In this document: positions 6,985 through 9,427 of the stretch, in pieces | Numbering within the stretch: the first letter of the stretch is position 1 | How the letters are laid out: every line of letters starts with the position of its first letter | From: an uncultured Clostridia bacterium | GTDB taxonomy: Bacteria > Bacillota > Clostridia > TANB77 > CAG-508 | Direction: 5' to 3' | DNA: 9,427 nucleotides | NCBI GenBank assembly: GCA_947624405.1 | Contig: CANQKB010000057.1 | Span: 1 to 9,427 of the forward strand | Program-made: the position numbers and the translations under genes | Notes under the pieces: model-generated | The model's database searches: none | What the model was told of the DNA's origin: nothing | Seen by the model: only the letters and a program-made list of their open reading frames with translations

Positions 6985-8038
6985 TTATTGTTCCTGTACT
7001 CTCTACTAAATTCTCTCCATCTAATTCTATGTCATATGCTGTTTTCGTATAATCTATGTTAGTTTTTATATAAGACTTTTGTTTATCTAGTTCATTGCCT
7101 TTAACGAATAAAATATCATATCCCAATGTAACTACAAATAACAAAACTAAATATACTGGCACAACTGCAAGTGATTTAATAACTTGTTTTGATTTATCTT
7201 TTTTAAATGCTCTAATTGCCATATATACAGAAATTATCATAACTACAGCAAGAATTCTATATCCCCATATTTTTATATTTCCAGATACTCCTGCTCCAAC
7301 CATTTCAGTTTCTAGCTCATTATTTAGATTTAAGAATCTATCTGTACCTATATTCTGTATATTAAACGTCATTATTAAAGCTATAAATATTATTATTACC
7401 ATTGCATTAAACAACAACTGTTTTATAAATGTATTCTTTCTAAGAGTTTGACCATTTACCCCATCAAAGAACTTATTAAAACATACTAAATAATAAACGA
7501 CTGTGTACACTGTTAAAAGCATGAATAATGTAGTTCCATAATATAAAAGTTGACCAATTAATGGTGCTTGAAATATGTAAAATCCTATATCCATCCCATA
7601 TATTGGATCTGGTATTCCAAATAAAGCTGTATTTACAAATAATATAACCTTTTGTAAAAACATATTTGAAACAATTAAACTTGTAATCAGTGCACCAACA
7701 AGAGCCAAAGACTTATTAGGAAGCTTTGGCATTTCTTTTTGATCTTCTTCGAAAAATGTTCTCAAACCTTTTTTTATTAAACCATTTGTAATATATATCA
7801 TAAAAAATACTATTATAAAGTTTGTAACTCCAATATATAATTTATATTTTTCATTTTGCATAACAACATTAGCATATTCTTCTCCTATTTCTAAGGCAGA
7901 TATATACTCAACTCTACATTGAATAAATGCGATTATCAAAAAAATCACTAAAGAAGCTAAAACAATTAATGTTCTTATTTTTATCTTTTTCATCTTTGGA
8001 ATTTCATTAGCTTTATTTTCTTCTATTTCTTCTGACAA
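6977..8038 (-). CDS. UPF0182 family membrane protein, N-terminal fragment (frameshifted)
   Basis: This 353-residue fragment carries the membrane part of a UPF0182 protein. Seven likely membrane segments lie at about residues 22-40, 67-86, 111-129, 164-186, 208-225, 260-277 and 288-311. Family signatures are DPIYGMDIGFYIFQAP (144-159) and ELDKQKSYIKTNIDYTKTAYDIE (316-338), the latter marking the entry into the outer domain. The frame stops at TGTITR, exactly where the family continues with a Glu-rich helix that is found in the next frame. The start is TTG at 8038, because AAAGGAG lies 8 bases before it. A TTG at 8056 also lies in frame but overlaps that site. The gene follows ftsY by 23 bases and is probably co-transcribed with it. 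With the frame repaired the product would be about 928 residues, normal for the family. Confidence 0.9.
   Translation of the reverse strand: MSEEIEENKANEIPKMKKIKIRTLIVLASLVIFLIIAFIQCRVEYISALEIGEEYANVVMQNEKYKLYIGVTNFIIVFFMIYITNGLIKKGLRTFFEEDQKEMPKLPNKSLALVGALITSLIVSNMFLQKVILFVNTALFGIPDPIYGMDIGFYIFQAPLIGQLLYYGTTLFMLLTVYTVVYYLVCFNKFFDGVNGQTLRKNTFIKQLLFNAMVIIIFIALIMTFNIQNIGTDRFLNLNNELETEMVGAGVSGNIKIWGYRILAVVMIISVYMAIRAFKKDKSKQVIKSLAVVPVYLVLLFVVTLGYDILFVKGNELDKQKSYIKTNIDYTKTAYDIELDGENLVESTGTITR
6979..6986 (-). other. Frameshift site in the UPF0182 gene
   Basis: The upstream frame ends at TAA (6979-6977). The downstream frame is closed upstream by TAA at 6987-6985. The reading frame must therefore change by +1 within a few bases, around ACTCGGTAAAG. 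Removing one G gives ACT CGT AAA GAA (Thr-Arg-Lys-Glu), which restores a smooth family-like sequence and replaces the rare codon CGG with CGT. There is no long homopolymer here and no recognisable slippery site. Confidence 0.8.
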
Positions 8039-8045
8039 TATATTA

Positions 8046-8053
8046 TCTCCTTT
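8046..8053 (-). promoter_or_regulatory. Ribosome binding site fixing the UPF0182 TTG start
   Basis: AAAGGAGA on the minus strand has its GGAG core 8 bases before TTG at 8038. A longer reading from TTG at 8056 would place this site inside the coding sequence. Confidence 0.7.
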
Positions 8054-8061
8054 CAATTTTC

Positions 8062-8967
8062 TTAAATAATAGCCTTTACAAAGTCGTTCGAATTAAATAT
8101 TTCCATATCTTCTAATCCTTCGCCAACTCCAATAAATTTTACTGGTATTTTGTTTTCATTCACAATGCCTATTACTACTCCACCTTTTGCTGTACCATCT
8201 AATTTAGTAAGTACAAGTCCTGTAACTTTACTTACTTCATTAAATGCCTTTACTTGTTCTATAGCATTTTGTCCTGTAGTTGCATCTATAACAAGTAAAG
8301 TTTCTTTATCCGCATCTGGGAGTTCTTTTTCTATAACTCTTTGTATTTTTTCCAATTCATCCATCAAATATTTTTTATTATGAAGCCTACCAGCTGTATC
8401 ACAAATTAAAATATCTACATTGTTTTCCTTTGCCTTTTTTATAGCTTCAAAAACTACAGATGCAGGGTCAGCTTTTTCACTTCCTTTTATTATATCACAA
8501 TTTGCTCTTTTTGCCCATATATCTAATTGTTCCACTGCAGCTGCTCTAAATGTATCTCCTGCTGCAACCATTACTTTTTTTCCTGTTTTTTTAAGTCTAT
8601 TTGCTATTTTCCCTATTGAAGTAGTTTTTCCAACACCATTTACACCTACAACAAGTATTACTGATGGCTTTGTTTCAAGTTTTAAGCTATTATCACATAC
8701 CTCAAGTACCTCTTGCATTTCTTCTCTTAATGCCTCTTTTACTTCCTCAGCATCTTTTATATTCTGTCTTTTTATTTTGTCTCTCAATTTTGATATTATC
8801 TGCACTGATGTATCCATTCCAATATCTGACATGATAAGTGCTTCCTCTAATTCTTCTAAAAGTTCTTCATCAACCTTTCTAAATGTACTAAATACTCCAT
8901 TTATTTTATCATCTATTGATGTTTTTGTTTTACTCAATCCCATTTTTAATTTATCGAAAAATCCCAT
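8062..8967 (-). CDS. ftsY: Signal recognition particle receptor FtsY
   Basis: A 301-residue SRP-type GTPase that docks SRP-ribosome complexes at the membrane so that membrane proteins are inserted during translation. The N-terminus MGFFDKLKMGLSKTK is a short amphipathic targeting segment without the long acidic A domain of enterobacterial FtsY, as usual in Gram-positives. The N domain spans about 20-95 (VDEELLEELEEALIMSDIG). The G domain carries the P-loop GVNGVGKTT (108-116), DTFRAA (138-143), DTAGR (190-194), TKLDGTAKGG (254-263) and GVGEGLEDMEIF (280-291). All key residues are present. AGGAGG at 8983-8978 lies 10 bases before the ATG at 8967. The in-frame ATG at 8976 lies only one base from that site and is unlikely. 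The usual clostridial neighbours smc and ffh are absent; rny lies upstream and a UPF0182 gene downstream. Confidence 0.97.
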   Translation of the reverse strand: MGFFDKLKMGLSKTKTSIDDKINGVFSTFRKVDEELLEELEEALIMSDIGMDTSVQIISKLRDKIKRQNIKDAEEVKEALREEMQEVLEVCDNSLKLETKPSVILVVGVNGVGKTTSIGKIANRLKKTGKKVMVAAGDTFRAAAVEQLDIWAKRANCDIIKGSEKADPASVVFEAIKKAKENNVDILICDTAGRLHNKKYLMDELEKIQRVIEKELPDADKETLLVIDATTGQNAIEQVKAFNEVSKVTGLVLTKLDGTAKGGVVIGIVNENKIPVKFIGVGEGLEDMEIFNSNDFVKAII

Positions 8968-8977
8968 TGCTATCATT

Positions 8978-8983
8978 CCTCCT
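8978..8983 (-). promoter_or_regulatory. Ribosome binding site fixing the ftsY start
   Basis: A consensus AGGAGG on the minus strand, 10 bases before the ATG at 8967 and only one base before the alternative ATG at 8976. It therefore selects the shorter protein, beginning MGFFDKL. Confidence 0.8.
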
Positions 8984-8990
8984 GTTTTCT

Positions 8991-9020
8991 ATTGTACCAC
9001 ATTTACTAACTATTTTTCAA
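8991..9020 (-). promoter_or_regulatory. Second, start-proximal ftsY promoter candidate
   Basis: On the minus strand TTGAAA (9020-9015) and TACAAT (8996-8991) are separated by 18 bases, with TGG before the -10. The predicted start near 8984 falls right at the ribosome binding site, so such a message would have a leader of only about 17 bases. Sequence fit is good; the short leader lowers confidence. Confidence 0.4.
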
Positions 9021-9041
9021 CGTTTTTGTTTATTCTTTTTC

Positions 9042-9070
9042 ATTCTATCATTACTTATTTTATACGTCAA
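9042..9070 (-). promoter_or_regulatory. ftsY promoter
   Basis: On the minus strand TTGACG (9070-9065) and TAGAAT (9047-9042) are separated by exactly 17 bases, with TGA directly before the -10 (extended -10). The start would be near 9035, a leader of about 68 bases. It lies just downstream of the rny terminator, so ftsY and the UPF0182 gene form a new transcription unit. Confidence 0.75.
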
Positions 9071-9080
9071 TATGAAATTT

Positions 9081-9125
9081 TAACAAAAAAAGACTATTGG
9101 TTTTTCCAATAATCTTTTTTTGTTA
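9081..9125 (-). terminator. Strong bidirectional intrinsic terminator after rny
   Basis: A 20-position inverted repeat (9081-9100 with 9106-9125) has one C/A mismatch and a 5-base loop. The A7 run (9085-9091) and T7 run (9115-9121) make it symmetric, so it can act on both strands. It begins just after the rny stop codon (9129-9127) and ends rny transcription before the ftsY promoter. Confidence 0.9.
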
Positions 9126-9126
9126 A

Positions 9127-9427
9127 TTATTTTGCATATTCTATGGCTCTTGCCTCTCTTATAACATTGACTTTTATTTGTCCTGGATATTCCATTTCAT
9201 CTTCTACTCTTTTTGCAATATCCCTTGCCATTATTGTCATTTCTGCCTCCGATACTTTTTCAGGTTTTACAATTATTCTTACTTCACGACCTGCTTGTAT
9301 CGCATATGATTTATCAACACCTTCAAATGAATCAGCAATCTCCTCTAATTTTTCTAGTCTCTTTATGTATGCTTCAAGAGTTTCTCTTCTTGCACCTGGA
9401 CGTGATGCAGATATACTATCAGCAGCT
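9127..9427 (-). CDS. rny: Ribonuclease Y, C-terminal part (N-terminus off the right edge)
   Basis: The last 99 residues and stop codon are present; the rest lies beyond the right edge. RNase Y is the membrane-anchored endoribonuclease that starts decay of many messages in Bacillota. The visible part begins AADSISASRPGARRETLEAY, the end of the HD hydrolase domain, and continues with the conserved tail containing SYAIQAGREVRIIVKPE, EDEMEYPGQIKVNVIRE and the final ARAIEYAK, all close to the family pattern. The transmembrane anchor, coiled coil, KH domain and the HD metal ligands are outside the window. The gene ends in a strong hairpin terminator that separates it from ftsY. Confidence 0.96.
   Translation of the reverse strand, partial: AADSISASRPGARRETLEAYIKRLEKLEEIADSFEGVDKSYAIQAGREVRIIVKPEKVSEAEMTIMARDIAKRVEDEMEYPGQIKVNVIREARAIEYAK

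Noticed and set aside
6979..6988. Programmed frameshifting, as in the RF2 gene, at CGG-TAA.
   Set aside because: The required shift is +1, but the Arg codon CGG cannot re-pair well after slipping to GGT. No upstream Shine-Dalgarno-like stimulator is seen. A simple one-base indel explains the data better.
7095..7451. A 118-codon plus-strand open frame, with smaller ones at 6858-7052, 5672-5959 and 8150-8383.
   Set aside because: They are reverse-strand shadows of the UPF0182 halves and ftsY; the Ile/Thr-rich translation mirrors membrane segments on the other strand.
8420..9112. A 230-codon plus-strand open frame.
   Set aside because: It lies antisense to ftsY and runs through the ftsY promoters and into the terminator. 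The composition is Ser/Phe-rich as expected from the reverse strand of an AT-rich gene, and no ribosome binding site precedes it.

Overview
This AT-rich window has strong AGGAGG-type ribosome binding sites, consensus sigma-A promoters, TTG starts, a class B sortase, a UPF0182 membrane protein and RNase Y. Together these point to a Gram-positive anaerobe of the class Clostridia (Bacillota). The sequence alone does not name the genus.

Left part (1-2874, minus): a very large secreted transglutaminase-like surface protein. It has a signal peptide, an intact Cys/His/Asp triad, beta-sandwich-like regions and the start of a repeat domain. It runs off the left edge without a stop. It is transcribed leftward from a consensus promoter in a 345-bp divergent intergenic region that also holds a 3 x 11-bp periodic TGTAA motif.

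Middle (3220-5254, plus): a sortase module. A 375-residue secreted beta-helix-like protein ends in TPKTG, a membrane segment and a KRK tail. It is followed by a class B sortase with complete His/Cys/Arg catalytic residues. A 12-bp perfect hairpin lies between the two, just ahead of the sortase ribosome binding site. The likely logic is an anchoring enzyme made together with its own substrate. The TPKTG signal resembles the (S/P)PXTG signals of Clostridioides difficile SrtB more than the classic NPQTN signal.

Right part (5251-9427, minus): housekeeping genes read leftward: the 3' end of rny (RNase Y), a strong bidirectional terminator, promoters, ftsY (signal recognition particle receptor), then 23 bp later a UPF0182 multi-spanning membrane protein. 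The UPF0182 gene is broken by a one-base frameshift that can be confined to 8 bases (6979-6986), splitting a protein of about 928 residues into 353 and about 575 residues. It ends tail to tail with the sortase gene, sharing TTAA between the two stop codons, and no terminator is visible there.

No mobile element, CRISPR array, tRNA, rRNA or riboswitch is visible. The parts most worth following are the sortase/substrate pair with its inter-gene hairpin, the divergent transglutaminase protein, and the precisely located UPF0182 frameshift.
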